A stretch of 64,000 nucleotides of DNA from Saxidomus purpurata (GCA_022818135.1 JAFMSR010000015.1:27328574-27392573), one strand, 5' to 3'. Positions 12,179 to 24,345 are shown, numbered from the stretch's first letter. Made by a program: numbers and translations. Notes: generated by a model not told the origin, from the letters alone.

Positions 12179-12328
12179 ATTTGTTTGTTTCAGTGAAATA
12201 TCAATTTCATTTCACTCGTGAACATCAAACTAATGACAATTTCACTCGTAGCTACGCCACTCGTGAAAATATCGATATTTGGTGCCCACTTGGGAAATAA
12301 ACTCGATATTTCACTGAAACAAACAAAT
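12179..12328. repeat. Foldback element with 24-bp perfect arms
   Basis: Arms at 12179-12202 and 12305-12328 are exact inverted copies (core GTTTCAGTGAAATATC). The interior contains further imperfect complements of TTTCACTCGTGAA, so most of the 150 bp can fold. No coding content. Confidence 0.8.
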
Positions 12329-12339
12329 ATCCTCTATAT

Positions 12340-12482
12340 CACCAACATTTTCAACATATTTTCTCAAATTGCTGCCTAGATTTTACTTGTATTGATGATT
12401 TTAGTCATTACTTAAATGCTTAATGCTTCAGTATATTAATTTGGGGTAAAACAATTTCACCGGAAACTCTGAACGAGTAGCT
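12340..12482 (+). mobile_element. MITE family A, 3' half, decayed (A8)
   Basis: Contains GCTGCCTAGATTTTACTTG and a degraded right terminus GAACGAGTAGCT followed by TTAA at 12483-12486. The left half is absent; the foldback element lies just before it. Confidence 0.6.
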
Positions 12483-12486
12483 TTAA

Positions 12487-13892
12487 ATGGAACCCGGCAT
12501 CACTTACATTATATATAGTTATACAGTGCTGAGGACTGAAAAGTTGCAGTAAAAGTGCATACTTTCATCACATTATCTACTACATTATCAAAGTTAAAGG
12601 GTAGATCATGTGTTTAACATGTTAGTATGTAAATTAAGTCTTGTTTTCTGTGAGGAATGGATAATTTCAATGGACATCTGTAATGAAGTCGTAAAAAATT
12701 ACAGTGATGATCTACAGACAGTTTTCATGATGTATCGGAAATCTAGAGAATGAACTTTGGATGAATATCGTATAAACCGAACCATGGCATTAAACGACAA
12801 GAAAGTGTTGCAGCAGGATACAGGTATTCATGAAATCGGAAGCGAAAACCAAGATACTGATTACATTGATACTTGATAAAATAAGAGTTTACACTAGCTT
12901 TTGAACTGAGTATTGTCCGAGACAAACTTTAATGCACAAGGTAAATTTTGACTTTTGTTTAACTTTATCATTTTTTATAGTAAAATGATTTTTCTTTTCT
13001 TTATCACATGCCGGGCATTCGATTTGTGTACAGTTTTTAGAAATCAATTTTGTAATGAATACATTTTGTGGAATGTTATATTTGTTCTACAGTTTGTATA
13101 GTCTGAGACTGACGTTGCTTCTAGTTTCGATTTGGTTAAAGTATCTAACAGAAGTGGTTCTGTTTTAGTTGCTTCCTACCACAATCTTTTTTTACCACGC
13201 CTACGTCCCATACATCGTAAATATATAAAGAGAGAAGTACACTCACGCCAATCTCAGATGACCATTTTTCCAGGACTGAAATATTACTTTTTCATTTTAC
13301 TTGTTTGAAAGATAAATTGTTCATGTATATAAATTTAAGTGCATCTAGGAAAAAGGTCATGTGCACAAGGTGTAAGTGTCCTTCACGCTATATTATATAC
13401 AATATGGGACTTGTGTATGGAGTAAAATGGCCGTGAAAGAGTGGTTGATCATTCATGGGCATAGGCTAACAAAATCGGTTCACCTCTTCTGATTTAACTA
13501 CTTTAGTTTTCACATTACACAGTTGTGACTGTTATTGTATTCCATACGTGTTAAAAGGCATGTGTTAATGTGGTAAGGCTTGCACAGAATAATAATATAA
13601 ACACGTCTATGAATAACTGATGTAAATATGAAGAAAAAAAGATAACTATTTACTTTACCCATTCTTAAACTGGGACTCTTTTATAATTATAATGAATTCA
13701 TAACTTACTTATACAAGATTTGATAACATTATCTTTTGTATATGTAAAAGTTTATTATATTGTAACTTAACACTTCATGGTTCATTTATATGCCTACATG
13801 TAATATCCATATGAAATATGTCCAGTACTACTGTAGGTGGTATGATAGAGTTACTGACCTAGATCCTTTGCCATATCATTCATATTATATTA
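12487..13892. other. Unannotated DNA with a short dispersed repeat
   Basis: GATGTATCGGAAATCTAGAG near 12728 recurs in similar form near 32515 and 36208 and marks a dispersed repeat. No gene recognised. Confidence 0.4.
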
Positions 13893-13965
13893 ACAAAAGT
13901 GAAGGCGCAGTCGTAGCGCGTTCGCCTCATGATAGGGTGTTCCGACAGACACGAGTTCAATCCCC
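13893..13965 (+). repeat. tRNA-derived SINE head
   Basis: GGCGCAGTCGTAGCGC forms a tRNA-like D arm with a box-A promoter. A CAT-containing anticodon-like segment follows, and after an expanded spacer ACGAGTTCAATCCCC supplies a box-B/T-arm sequence. The acceptor stem is not well paired and the spacer is long, so a SINE or tRNA relic is likelier than a working tRNA gene. Confidence 0.6.
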
Positions 13966-15074
13966 ACCAAAAGGTACTGTGGTTGTATCTCTATGCAAGA
14001 CACAAATAATTCGCACTGCTGCTTTCTTCGAGATTGATTTCATCTGGAATGAGTTTCAAGAGCGATTAAACAAGGTTGTATGTATTTTTTTCGCAATCTA
14101 GAATTATTATAAATAATAAAGTATACAGTAAGGCTTAAACACATATTATAATCAGAATTCTCAAAATTACTGAATGCTTTGGAAAAACAGCAAGAGTCAC
14201 GACGCGTAATCTTTCAATGCAAGCACAAGTCAAAAACACAAAAACATTAATACTCGTTTATAGATATCACTTTGGCAACAAATGTAGGCCAATCGCATTA
14301 ATTTAGGTAAAACTGTAGGATTAGTCAAAACTTGCCACTATTTCTTTTTAGTACATGGCGTAGTCACGATTGTGGTGTCAGACTTGAACGTTTGATAATA
14401 AGACACAGCATTTTCTTAAATTTTAAGACTTCATTATTGTAAGTTTTGGGTTTGGTCGAGTATCATACTCACAGTTTATTAATGCTAGCTTAATATTGAT
14501 TCATATTGGTTGTCTGATTCATTTCATTTGATTGGTAATAATGCAGTTTTCAATAACTGCTGGTGCAGAGACAGTTTGTTTACAAATTTAGAAAGGAATA
14601 TGCAAATGAGTTAGTTGTTGTTGACTGAGTAGATAGGTTCTATATAATTATGTTGTCATTCAAAGGCGACATCAACACTGATGAAGTACATATTGATAAA
14701 ACCGCATTTCTTCGCTATGCATCCTAGTCAATATAACAATTTATTTTGCGCAAGATAATTGGCAGAAAATAATTGGTATTCGAGAGTCCTCATTAAAGTG
14801 GCACGGACACTCGAAATTGCAAATTGGAGATACCATCTAAGTTTCCTTATTGCAATGAATACACTTACCTTTTGTCACATACAGCTGACTTAGCGATACG
14901 ACGCGGAAATTGGTAAATAACAATAGCGCGACTTTGAGAGTAGTCAGTTATTATTAATAATTATGTGATTATATATATCAAGAGTAAGAACGGAACATTT
15001 TGTCTGATAAGCGTTTTATTTTTTGTGATACAATGTATTATACATGTAACACAAATGTAAAACATAACAAAATG
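13966..15074. other. Unannotated DNA
   Basis: No coding or repeat signal recognised apart from the likely SINE tail just after 13966. Confidence 0.4.
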
Positions 15075-15078
15075 TTAA

Positions 15079-15208
15079 AGAGGCACTCCCTACATCTAGC
15101 AGATTATATTTCGAAACATAGATTATGTGTTCAATGAACGTAAAATGATTTATAAATACATTTTCAAAGAAGAACCTATGGCGAAAAATGCGTAATTTTA
15201 CCACAAAA
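15079..15208 (-). mobile_element. MITE family B fragment (3' terminus)
   Basis: Reverse-orientation family-B terminus AGAGGCACTCCCTACATC after TTAA at 15075-15078, followed by the ATAGATTATGTG and AAGAAGAACCTATGGCG blocks. It stops at a position equivalent to the middle of the family. Confidence 0.75.
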
Positions 15209-15784
15209 AGGTTAAAAAAACAACGTAAAGTAAGATCACCTATTAAGTTATGTTAAACATTCTTTGATCAACCATTGAAATAAACTGCTGTCATTTAAGA
15301 CGGAAGTTTTGCAGTGACATCTCAAACGCAATAAGGTTAAACAAGAAATACAAGGTCGTATCGACAGTAGTTCCAAAGAATGTCAACAACATCCTAATCG
15401 TACAAAGATCACTTGTTGTAGCAGCAAATAGATAGAACGGCAAATGAGCGATCATTCACACAAAAAGAAAAGAAAGCTGTATTTTAGATAACATATTACT
15501 GTATACGAATCAATCATATTGTATCATCGTCCTACGTGTCAGTATCCAACCGACTCATAGATCTGGAATGTTGATGTTTCATAATATATATATTTGATGA
15601 TATCGAATCGCAAAATAAATTTATTATGTATCTAATACCTTTTTTTCTGTCGTAAAGCTACTTTATATAATCTATCATTATATATATCCTTGCATTGTGT
15701 GTCTTTATATGCCTTTTCATATCTCGATCTAATTAACTGACATAATAACTGACACATCATTGTCATTGTCATTGATATATCAAA
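15209..15784. other. Sequence between two MITE-B fragments
   Basis: Could be an insertion that split one family-B element, since the left piece stops and the right piece resumes at the same internal point (the TTTTACCACAA region). No terminal repeats or target duplication could be defined, so two independent fragments remain possible. Confidence 0.4.
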
Positions 15785-15986
15785 ACAATGACCCATTTTA
15801 GCTCAAATAATCAACATAGATGCCTTATGTAAAAAAAATCGCTATCCACCCATTTATGGTACAACAACAACTTTACATAGAGTATTGAAAAGATTACGGT
15901 ACCATGACATATTTTTAGGTTAAGTAATAATACTTGCAAATATGTTTGAAGTTATTTAGTTTGACATCAATTATAGAGGGTGTCCC
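15785..15986 (-). mobile_element. MITE family B fragment (5' terminus)
   Basis: Reverse-orientation copy recognised by CGCTATCCACCCATTTATGG, ACAACAACAACTTTACATAG and the decayed terminus AGAGGGTGTCCCT near 15986. More diverged than the 15079 fragment. Confidence 0.65.
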
Positions 15987-15990
15987 TTTA

Positions 15991-17604
15991 CCTTTAACAT
16001 AGACAATGTTAGATATTTTGTTCTTTCTTATATGATAATACCAAAGGTTTCTGTTTATGTATAGTCAAAAGAAATTCTTCTGACTTTCCTAGTCACGACT
16101 TGCCTCAGTCTAAATTCAAAATGATGAATGTAATTTTTAAGTTAACAAGCCCCTTTCAACATTAGCTTAAAAAAGACATAACATATTTTAGCATATCTCG
16201 ACATTTCGAATAAAGCTTTAAAATCTGAAATGTGTATTATTTACAAAAACATGTAGTCTAGTGTATAGATTAAAACGTTTTAAAATTATCTGTGTTATCT
16301 ATTTTCTCTACGAGATCCTCAGCATTTGATTGAAATCTTTTGTGGCAATGGAAAACTCATTCAAAGCCCGCGATTTTTGTTTCTCGTTAGGTTACAAGGA
16401 AATATCCGTATTTGCGAAAGAGCATTTGGAGCATAATGTATACACAACAAAGAACTAAGAAACTTTATAAAATACATGTAAATGTAAGAAGCATCTTATA
16501 AAATCAGAATACAAAATACAAAATTTCGTAGATGACCTAACTAAATAGATGTGTTTGGAACCTCTCTCGTTACACCAAAAATGCTTTCTATCTTATCTTC
16601 TTTCAGATTTATTTATTAATACATGTATTTAAAGTGTCCGTCAAGTTCCAGCTTCGTAAATAACTGCAAATTGAAACTCTGTCAGTAACAAATGATAAAA
16701 TGACAGTTTGGCATCTGAATACATGTACTTGCAACTTTACACAGCCTGATATGACAAAGCATTCATTTATCAATTTTTGGTAAATTCAATTTTCTATCTG
16801 ACTATCGTAATTTTTTATTGATTAGTGTGTATTCCTCAAAGCAATTTCTTTCTATATTTTATGAGTGTTCCGATCATACAACTATTGATACAATTATTGA
16901 TGAACGTAACTAGACAATTAATATATCCAGTCGATAGGACATCAGTTCTAAGAGGTGTCAACAACATCCTGATGATACAATGATCAATCAAATGATAATC
17001 CCGATAACAAGGAGAAATAACTGGTACCTATTGTAGTGTACCGTACAGTTACATGTACTAGGTATACATTGTTGGGTCACCAGAACACAGATGATATGTA
17101 AAATACTCACTATTGCTATACTGGTGTTGAATAAAGATAAATCATAATTACATGTGAATATGAAATATATTCTGATAACGGAGCGACAAACGAAGCTTGA
17201 TTTGTTGCACTAAATCGTGTAAACCGTAATACTGCACACTTATAAACCAAAGACCAACTGAAAGATAAAAGTACGAATGTACCGTATACCGGTCAAAGTG
17301 TTCATGATTAATTTTCATTAAGACTGTTGCACAGATCATTTAAGGTGTTGAAACGAGCCACAAAACATCTTTAATTTGTACATGTACACCGGTCATCCTC
17401 TCTGCGTATAATCAAGTTATATCAAGTCAATTAAAATCCGACTTGAAATGCATTGTTTGATAACAATTCAACAAGGCCCTTAACACTGAATCGTCCTTCA
17501 TATCATGTTAACCAAACATCTTGACAGGACACGTGCTACATTGAATATAGTTCGAGCAATAATGTCTCTGTAGTAACAAAAACATGTATATTGGTAAATA
17601 AGTA
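15991..17604. other. Unannotated DNA
   Basis: No gene recognised. ATATCCAGTCGATAGGA at 16921 recurs near 37930, marking a low-copy dispersed repeat. Confidence 0.4.
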
Positions 17605-17834
17605 CACTCAACAGGTTTAGAAACGCAAAAGTGGCAAAATATTTATTTTAACAATGTTATCGTGTTTCAAATTTATTCAAATTTCATACACAACAAAAAC
17701 AATATAAAATTGAATTCTTGTAAAAGTTTCAAAATTCATCGCAAAAATGACTTAAATAGAAATAAAAACAATAGCGTCATTCAAATAAAGATGTTCAACA
17801 GGGGAAATCTTTGCGTTTCTAAACCTGTTAAGTG
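17605..17834. mobile_element. Mariner/Tc1-like MITE, 230 bp
   Basis: Terminal inverted repeats (CACTCAACAGGTTTAGAAAC at the left; CACTTAACAGGTTTAGAAAC read inward at the right, then CGCAAA in both) match over about 25 bp with one difference. TA dinucleotides at 17603-17604 and 17835-17836 fit the TA target duplication of the Tc1/mariner superfamily. The interior is AT-rich and non-coding. Confidence 0.8.
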
Positions 17835-18194
17835 TACATCTAACATTGTAAGAGACTCAACAAAGTAATGACAGTACATTTAATACCAATGTAATTTACA
17901 TTATAATCACATATATCTACGAAAATAAGACAAAATGAATGTTACCTCATTTAGCGACCTATTGAATAAAGTTTATTCGTCATTAATACATGAAAATGTT
18001 TGGATACTTGTATAAGATTGCATGCCTGTTTTGGTAGCTCTTGACGACTATCGATCATAAAAGATAAAAGTTTATTTAAAAATCTGACCATAAGATGCAA
18101 CCGAACGTTCTGCAAGCAAATTTACTCATATGATATCGACCAATCGGGCAAGTAAACTTAATAACATAAGCACACTCTTGCGTCCCTGCGTCCA

Positions 18195-18350
18195 AATATT
18201 TATGTTCTTGACGTATATTACACTGAACCAGTGAATATTTATGTTCTTGACGTATATTACACTGAACCAGTAAATATTTATGTTCTTGACGTATATTACA
18301 CTGAACCAGTGAATATTTATGTTCTTGACGTATAATACACTGAACCATTG
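18195..18350. repeat. Minisatellite, four 39-bp units
   Basis: Units start at 18195, 18234, 18273 and 18312 and differ by only one or two bases. Since 39 is a multiple of three, the minus-strand frame 18076-18363 stays open and reads a 13-residue repeat with the core QCNIRQEHKY. No start context, splice sites or relatives recognised; coding is unproven. Confidence 0.85.
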
Positions 18351-18502
18351 AATGTTTTCTCAAAGTTCTAAATGGTTATGCACAGATTATTAGTATTAAT
18401 TCCTTAAGTCTGATCAATGTTATTTTGTCACACATGAGTTGACACAAATGAGATATGATCATAGTAATAATCACAGAATGTGTCATCATTTATATATTAT
18501 AT

Positions 18503-18637
18503 GTTATTCTGTTTTTGACGTGGTATATGGGGATATATTACCCGCCTAGGCTTATATTACCCGAGCCGTTAGGCGAGGGTAATATTATGTCGAGGTGGGT
18601 AATATATCCCCATATATCACGTCAAAAAACAAATAAC
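18503..18637. repeat. 135-nt near-perfect palindrome
   Basis: Arms begin GTTATT...TTTTTGACGTG and end in the complement CACGTCAAAAAACAAATAAC. They match almost throughout, including the ATATGGGGATATATTACCC block. The centre is a CGAGCCG/GGCGAGG-rich stem. It would form a long hairpin in single-stranded DNA or RNA. Confidence 0.9.
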
Positions 18638-18640
18638 AAT

Positions 18641-18942
18641 TTTATTACCCTTCCCTTTCTTATATATTGAAAGATTCCGTTTGTGTTTTAATTATTTAAC
18701 GGCTGAACGTAACCAGACTTTTAAATTCCCTTATGATACCTCAATGTCACTACGTGACGTCACAAATCAGCACGGACTTATAAATGGACGTAGTGTACGC
18801 GGCGAACAAGCTCACGTTCAGCATGGGGTACAGTGACGGGGTTATGTCAAGTGTATATTACCGGCTTTCCCGTAAATATCAATATCTATTTACGGATCGT
18901 TGACCAATCAGAAGACCGCAAATTTCATGGAAGGGTAATAAA
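18641..18942. mobile_element. Possible small element with TTTATTACCCTTCC ends
   Basis: TTTATTACCCTTCC at 18641-18654 and its exact complement at 18929-18942 bracket about 300 bp. The unit starts 4 bp after the palindrome, so the two may be parts of one compound repeat. No target duplication identified. Confidence 0.45.
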
Positions 18943-19153
18943 CATTAATATTGTCTTTTCTAGATAATGATATGCTATATTCAGTGGTTCATTATGTGAC
19001 CTTTTCATCAGTGCTTTGCGATGACCTACTTAGTAAAGTGCATTTTGTTCCTAATGAGTTAGTAAGGTACATTGCAGATTAATATTGCTTTAATTTATGG
19101 CTTTTAGTGTGCCTTTAATTGCCTTTTCATACCTCTGATCATACTCAGATCCT

Positions 19154-19375
19154 ATTAATGGTCACTAATTTAGCACATTCATTTCTTCCTACGTCACCTG
19201 ATTTTAACAGTAAAGAATTATATCAGATTTATTATTTCTATTTGCAAGCGAATTGGAGTTTGTTTTTTGTACTTGCGCTTCTCTTGTTGACTGTAAAAGT
19301 ACAATTTGTAGAGAAAAGAGACACAATGGTGTCTGTACTATTAAGAAAGCGCCGGTTAGAATCCCATGTTGGTAA
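19154..19375. repeat. Dispersed repeat N, copy 1
   Basis: Shares ordered blocks with 29708-29975: CACTAATTTAGCAC, CGTCACCTGATTTTA, GTAGAGAAAAGAGACA, TGTCTGTACTATTAAGAAAG. In both places it lies just upstream of a Helitron-like repeat array. Confidence 0.65.
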
Positions 19376-19863
19376 CAAATAAGTTCTGGAAAAAGCACAT
19401 GTTCCGTGACCTTCATTCATCTATGCATAAAGTGTATGCTGAAATTATTAGTTCAATAGGTTTAAAAGAAGGATTTTATTTCCAGATAGCTTTTTTTCAC
19501 CTCTCACCTAGCAAGAATGTGGTCATAATGAGAATTTCAACGAAACTTCGCAGGGATGTTTCTTGTATGAACATGAAGCTCTATCAAAGCTGTTCACAGA
19601 ATTCCATTCCATGCAGTATTTATGGCAAAAGACAGGAAAGGTTTTAAAAAATCATGCCCCCTTGGTTCAAATTGACCTTGCCTGGGGGTCACTTGTTTTA
19701 CATAGACATACCGGTATATAGGAAAAGCTTATGACCTAGAGTGGACCTGTTCAGTTTAAATCATGGCAACGGGGTAAAGGTTTGTCATACCCAGGGGGTC
19801 CCTGCTTTACATTGACTAACATAGAAACATTTAAAAAATATTTAAGGCCTCTGTATTGATTAA

Positions 19864-20284
19864 AGTGACATTATGCGCATTTTTTTCAAGTAACAATCCA
19901 GCTGAAAATGGTGTGTGTACAAAAGCGTAGAGGAAATAATAGCTTTTAACCCAATACACCAAACTCTTCCCGCTACAAGTATGAAAAAATAACTTTCCAA
20001 ATATTGATTTTCTTATTTGACTGGCAGAGTCAATTTAAGAAAAGAACAACTGCATACAGGAGTTGCTTCCCTTCCACTGCTGAAATCTCTAGCAACATCA
20101 ACAACGACACAATCAACTATCATTTTATCAGTCCGATTTTTTTTATATCTAAAGCACCAATTTCAAATACTAATGCGGAATAATCATTAATTTAACACAT
20201 GTAAATGCACAGGAACAAAAAATTGCATTTATAAAATTGTCACCAAAAATACACTATGTGCAGTAAGATGCGCATAATGTCACT
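19864..20284. mobile_element. MITE family C, 421 bp (TTAA target)
   Basis: Perfect 17-bp terminal inverted repeats AGTGACATTATGCGCAT, flanked by TTAA at 19860-19863 and 20285-20288. The target is family-B sequence; the empty site TATTGATTAATTG is seen in B copies near 41755. No coding capacity. Ends differ from families A and B. Confidence 0.88.
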
Positions 20285-20288
20285 TTAA

Positions 20289-20413
20289 TTGCTGTAAAAT
20301 GGGACATTTTTCGATATGTGTTGTTCTTTAAATTGTATTTATTTATCATTTTATGTTCATTTAACACATCTATGTATTGAGAATATAATCGGCTAGATGT
20401 AGGGTATGTCCCT
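20289..20413 (+). mobile_element. MITE family B, 3' third (B6)
   Basis: Family-B right part (TTTATTTATCATTTTATGTTC, GAGAATATAATCGGCTAG) ending GGGTATGTCCCT before TTAA at 20414-20417. A further 12 bases of the same copy lie before the family-C insertion at about 19848-19859. Confidence 0.75.
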
Positions 20414-20725
20414 TTAAGCTACAGCAATGACAACTGAACTATATGTTTGTATAGTTTTACATACAAATGTCAGCTGACCTACAATCTGTGTTTTAGCCAC
20501 ATCAATGATTTAGATCATTTTTGCCGTTTTGCATGTAGATTTCAACTTCAACATTGACTGGTCTAGACTCTTGATCTGGCTTTTGGTTACATGAAAATTT
20601 GGAAAATTTGTGCAGTTTTTCAAACTTCTAAAATTCCTATCCATGACCTTGATTATGACCTTTTAATCTACCTTCTTGGTTACTCAGTTGAGCAATATAG
20701 GGCCATCATGGCTTTCTTGTTTCCG

Positions 20726-23617
20726 TTAGGGGTCTATCTTACTGCAACTGTTCAATACAAATGATTTAGGACACACTTTTAATAACAAAAACATGTTTGG
20801 CTAGTATCATGATATGATTGTGTCTCTTCATATTAATTAGAAATCTATGTAATCGCGTGTCTTTATACGCTGAAGAAGTGAATTAACAATATTGCGTATT
20901 TATTCTATTTCTGTGTCAATCACAATATGTATATATTGGTTAGAAAAAGCGGGATGGAGTAATTTTGACTAATCTTATCAGATATTATTGCAAAAGTACC
21001 CTATATATAATATGCATAATTAATTACACACATATGTGAAAAATGTGTATTGCTTCTATTTAACTTTTAACTCTAAATCAGCTGAGAAAAGAGAAAGCAG
21101 TATCCCATATCTTATGTAAATAGCTATATTTGACTCACTCTATGGTTACTTAGTATGGCGTCTTTGTCTTCCGTAAAGTGTTATCTATATTTCTGCTGTT
21201 CTCATTGAAATTCGTAGAGGTGAAAGGTTGCGAGTCAAATTCTTTATCTTTTTTATCTAATCGTAATACGATTAAGGAGCGTGTTTGCCCTTTAAAGGGA
21301 CAGTACGAGTGGTAATGACTCAGTCACTCAGCTTGGAAGCTGCAGATTCGAACCTGTTCAGAGTACAACTTATTTCCTCAGAAGTTTCACTTATATATGG
21401 TTCTCCCTTCTGTCAGTGGTTAAAAATGCACGTTACTATCGTAATTGACCAAAACTGACCTACAATAGTGTACGTACGTCACAACACGAACAATTTGTTT
21501 TCAATGCGATAATAACTTGTATTTTATGGCGAGTTAACAGGAATGTAGATGACACTTGGCAAAAGACAAAGAGACCATATAATAAATTGTATCATGCATA
21601 CATCAATGTAGTTGTATGTCTATTATTTGTTAACTGCAGTAATCCCGTCCTAACTACGTCACTTGTTCTACCATAATTATTGGTGGCACCTATTTATCTC
21701 TGTATTTTGTGAATTAGCATTGCTGTGTTAAAAGGGTATAACTACTTTGTAAAAGCATTAGCGATATATTAGGTTAATGATAAGACAATTAACAGCGCAG
21801 CAGTTGCCGTTGAAAAATATTTTTTTTAGTTATTCCGAATAAGTGATTCACTCAGCAATATCTAATTTTCTACTACAAGTATAATATTAGTCAGACATTA
21901 ACGAGGTAATGCATACATACATACATAAAACTACTAATTTAACACTTCTATGTTTAGCTTGTTAATACTATTTTTTTTGTTCTATGTACAATTATAACAT
22001 TTAGACAGATGCATATTAAATACATAAAACAAATGGATTAGGCAACGAGTTCTAGCAACACCTCTATGAAAATATGACTCAAAGAAGAGAAGTATGACGG
22101 CAACAATTTGCCTATATTGAACATGTTGCACATTTAATATAATGAATTCAGACTGTACACACACTGTACGCAGTTTTGCATCATGTGATATTCTAACATT
22201 TGTATTCGATAGTGCTATTATAACAAGACAGAGAGCCGAACAGAAATTTATCACAATACAATTTAGATTTTCACGGACAGACAGACGGACAAAATGATCA
22301 CAATGTCCTGTTTGAAGTATCAGCTCAATTTCATTAGCATTTGTTTTGTACTAGAAATACTTTCTTCGTCAGAAGTGGTTTTTTTCTGTTTCAAAATATG
22401 ACGCCTTGTTGTGTCTTGGGTTGCAGACTTACAGACCAGGAAAATTCCGAGTGACGTAATAAGTACCATCATCAATATTTGATTGACAGTTAATAGATAA
22501 CTGCCAATTAATCGGAAAATGTGTCGATATAAGTCGGGTGCCGGGAAAATATCAATTTACTCTATTCATAACACAAACAAGTTTAGAGAACAGATTTATT
22601 GTTTGCTATAACTTACAATTCTGGTAAATACTCAATTTACCTGCCTAAATTTCATAATAAAATTTGACGAAAATATACAAACAGAAATATCACCAAAATT
22701 TGCCGAAGAAAACAATAGATGAAGGTCCAGCTATTGACCGAAGGTAAACGTCAGTTAGGACAGGCAGCATCCCCCCGGCCCGCCCTATAGCAACAATGTC
22801 TCGCTCAAAATCTTGTGTTATAGAAGAGTTGTTCGCAAAATATTGCGCAATAAAATTAATTGTATTATATGACAACTGACTGATAAAGAAATATAGAGTT
22901 ATTGAAAAAAGCAAGAACAGGGAAAACTACTTTACATTGACCCAGGTATACCCATTTTACCATTTGTGCTGAATACTACAGAGATATCAATCGCCTACAA
23001 TTCTGAAAATGTTAACATCATATGAAGTAACACTTTTAATGTCAAAATTAGTGTCCAAAACTTACCTCAGCGGTTCCAGTTATACGCAGCAGAAGACTTC
23101 AAATAGGGACAGTGAAAGATATACCTTAAAATGTACCGTGTAAGGTAGATATAGCAAGATATATCAACGGGAATTAATAGCTAGGCTTACTTATTTAAGG
23201 TAACTGAGTTACATGTATGGAAGTAGTGACAAAATAAGCATCCCTGTTACACTATTATTTGTATTGTGTACTACATGATTGTATTATAATATCTATAATT
23301 ATTTTGCCAAAAATACAGCCTATATTCAACCATCAAATACGGCCTGACAGAAAAAAATTCCGTATTGTATGTACGTGGAATACAAATAGCGCGGCAAAAT
23401 TTGTAAGAGTGCATTCAATTGGCTCTAAAATGCACATGACGTTAATAACGTCGCTTTTGACTGGGTCGTTACTATTTGTTTATACGATGACGTCAATAAA
23501 ATGGCGTCGCATACTTCGTATATTTCGCGCTAAATAGGGTTTTTCTTCAATTTCATGCTTAGAATATCATTTTAATTTAGTTTATCGCGCAGACACGTGT
23601 CAAAAGGTATATAATAA
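20726..23617. other. Unannotated DNA with one weak tRNA-like relic
   Basis: At 21300-21362, CGAGTGGTAATGACTC and CAGATTCGAACCTG resemble box A and box B of a tRNA-derived SINE, but arms pair poorly. At 22398 an ATG opens a frame beginning MTPCCVLGCR, reminiscent of a THAP zinc-finger start, which stops after 18 codons. No gene is supported. Confidence 0.4.
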
Positions 23618-23765
23618 AAGGGTATAGTATAGTAATGTGATCCATAAGCCGGATTGGCTCTCGTCGAGGTCGGATCAAACTCGTGCTACGCACTCGTATG
23701 ATCCGACGCACGACTCGAGCAAATCCGGCATGCTGGATCACGCTACTATACTAATAACCCTATTG
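23618..23765. repeat. Foldback element, CpG-rich core
   Basis: GGGTATAGTATAGTAATGTG at the left pairs with the right end (CACGCTACTATACTAATAACCC read on the plus strand, given in parts: 23739-23760). The arms continue with GATCC, CCGGAT and GGCTC/GAGC through a core of CGTCGAGGTCGG and CCGACGCACGACTCG. Arms are about 60 bp with a few mismatches. Confidence 0.8.
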
Positions 23766-24164
23766 TATTGTATGCTGTGATTTTGTATTTGATATTTTTG
23801 ATTGTTACTATGCGAGTGATAACGGAAATAGTTAAATTAGATTAAGTCATATAAGGTAATTATGGTTTATGTTTTTCAATTTAACACATAGAGCTCAGCC
23901 AAGTGGGTCTGATTTCATTTTAAAAATTGAAAATGAAACTTTTTATTGCTGAAATTATATTTTCTCAGCGTGCTAAAATATTAATAAAAATACGTCTGCA
24001 TTGGGCTATATCAAACAACCCAGCAAACAAATGACGTCGTATAGACGTTGGTTAGACGTTGGACCCCGACGTTGGATCAACGTCGGATTTTGGTTGGATT
24101 TGAAAGTTTTTTAGACGTCGAATTCTGACGTCGATACAACGTCGTGGTCTAACCATTTCCCAAC

Positions 24165-24345
24165 GTAAATCCAACCATTTTCCAACTTAAACCCAACCGT
24201 AATACGACCTGAATCCAACCATTTTCCAACCTTAACCCAACTGTATTACGACCTGAATCCAACCATTTTCCAACCTAAACCAACCGTATTACGACCTGAA
24301 TCCAACCATTTTCCAACTAAAATTCAACTTTATTATGACTTGAAT
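24165..24345. repeat. Tandem array of about four 43-44-bp units in the transposon end
   Basis: Units contain ACGACCTGAATCCAACCATT followed by TTCCAACC and an AACCCAACTGTATT-like block. They degrade towards 24345. Confidence 0.8.

Larger units (their letters stand above)
19490..20725 (+). mobile_element. Decayed Helitron-like element D2 hosting nested MITEs
   Basis: Shares AAACTTCGCAGGGATG, GAAGCTCTATCAAAG and AATTCCATTCCATGCAG with the better copy at 39920-41226, and ends at the related hairpin TAGGGCCATCATGGCTTTCTTG (20701-20722; last half partly decayed). A family-B MITE carrying a family-C MITE lies inside. Helitron-like status is inferred from the terminal hairpin. Confidence 0.55.

Noticed and set aside
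21300..21362. Possible tRNA gene
   Set aside because: Box A and B words exist but arms and acceptor stem do not pair.
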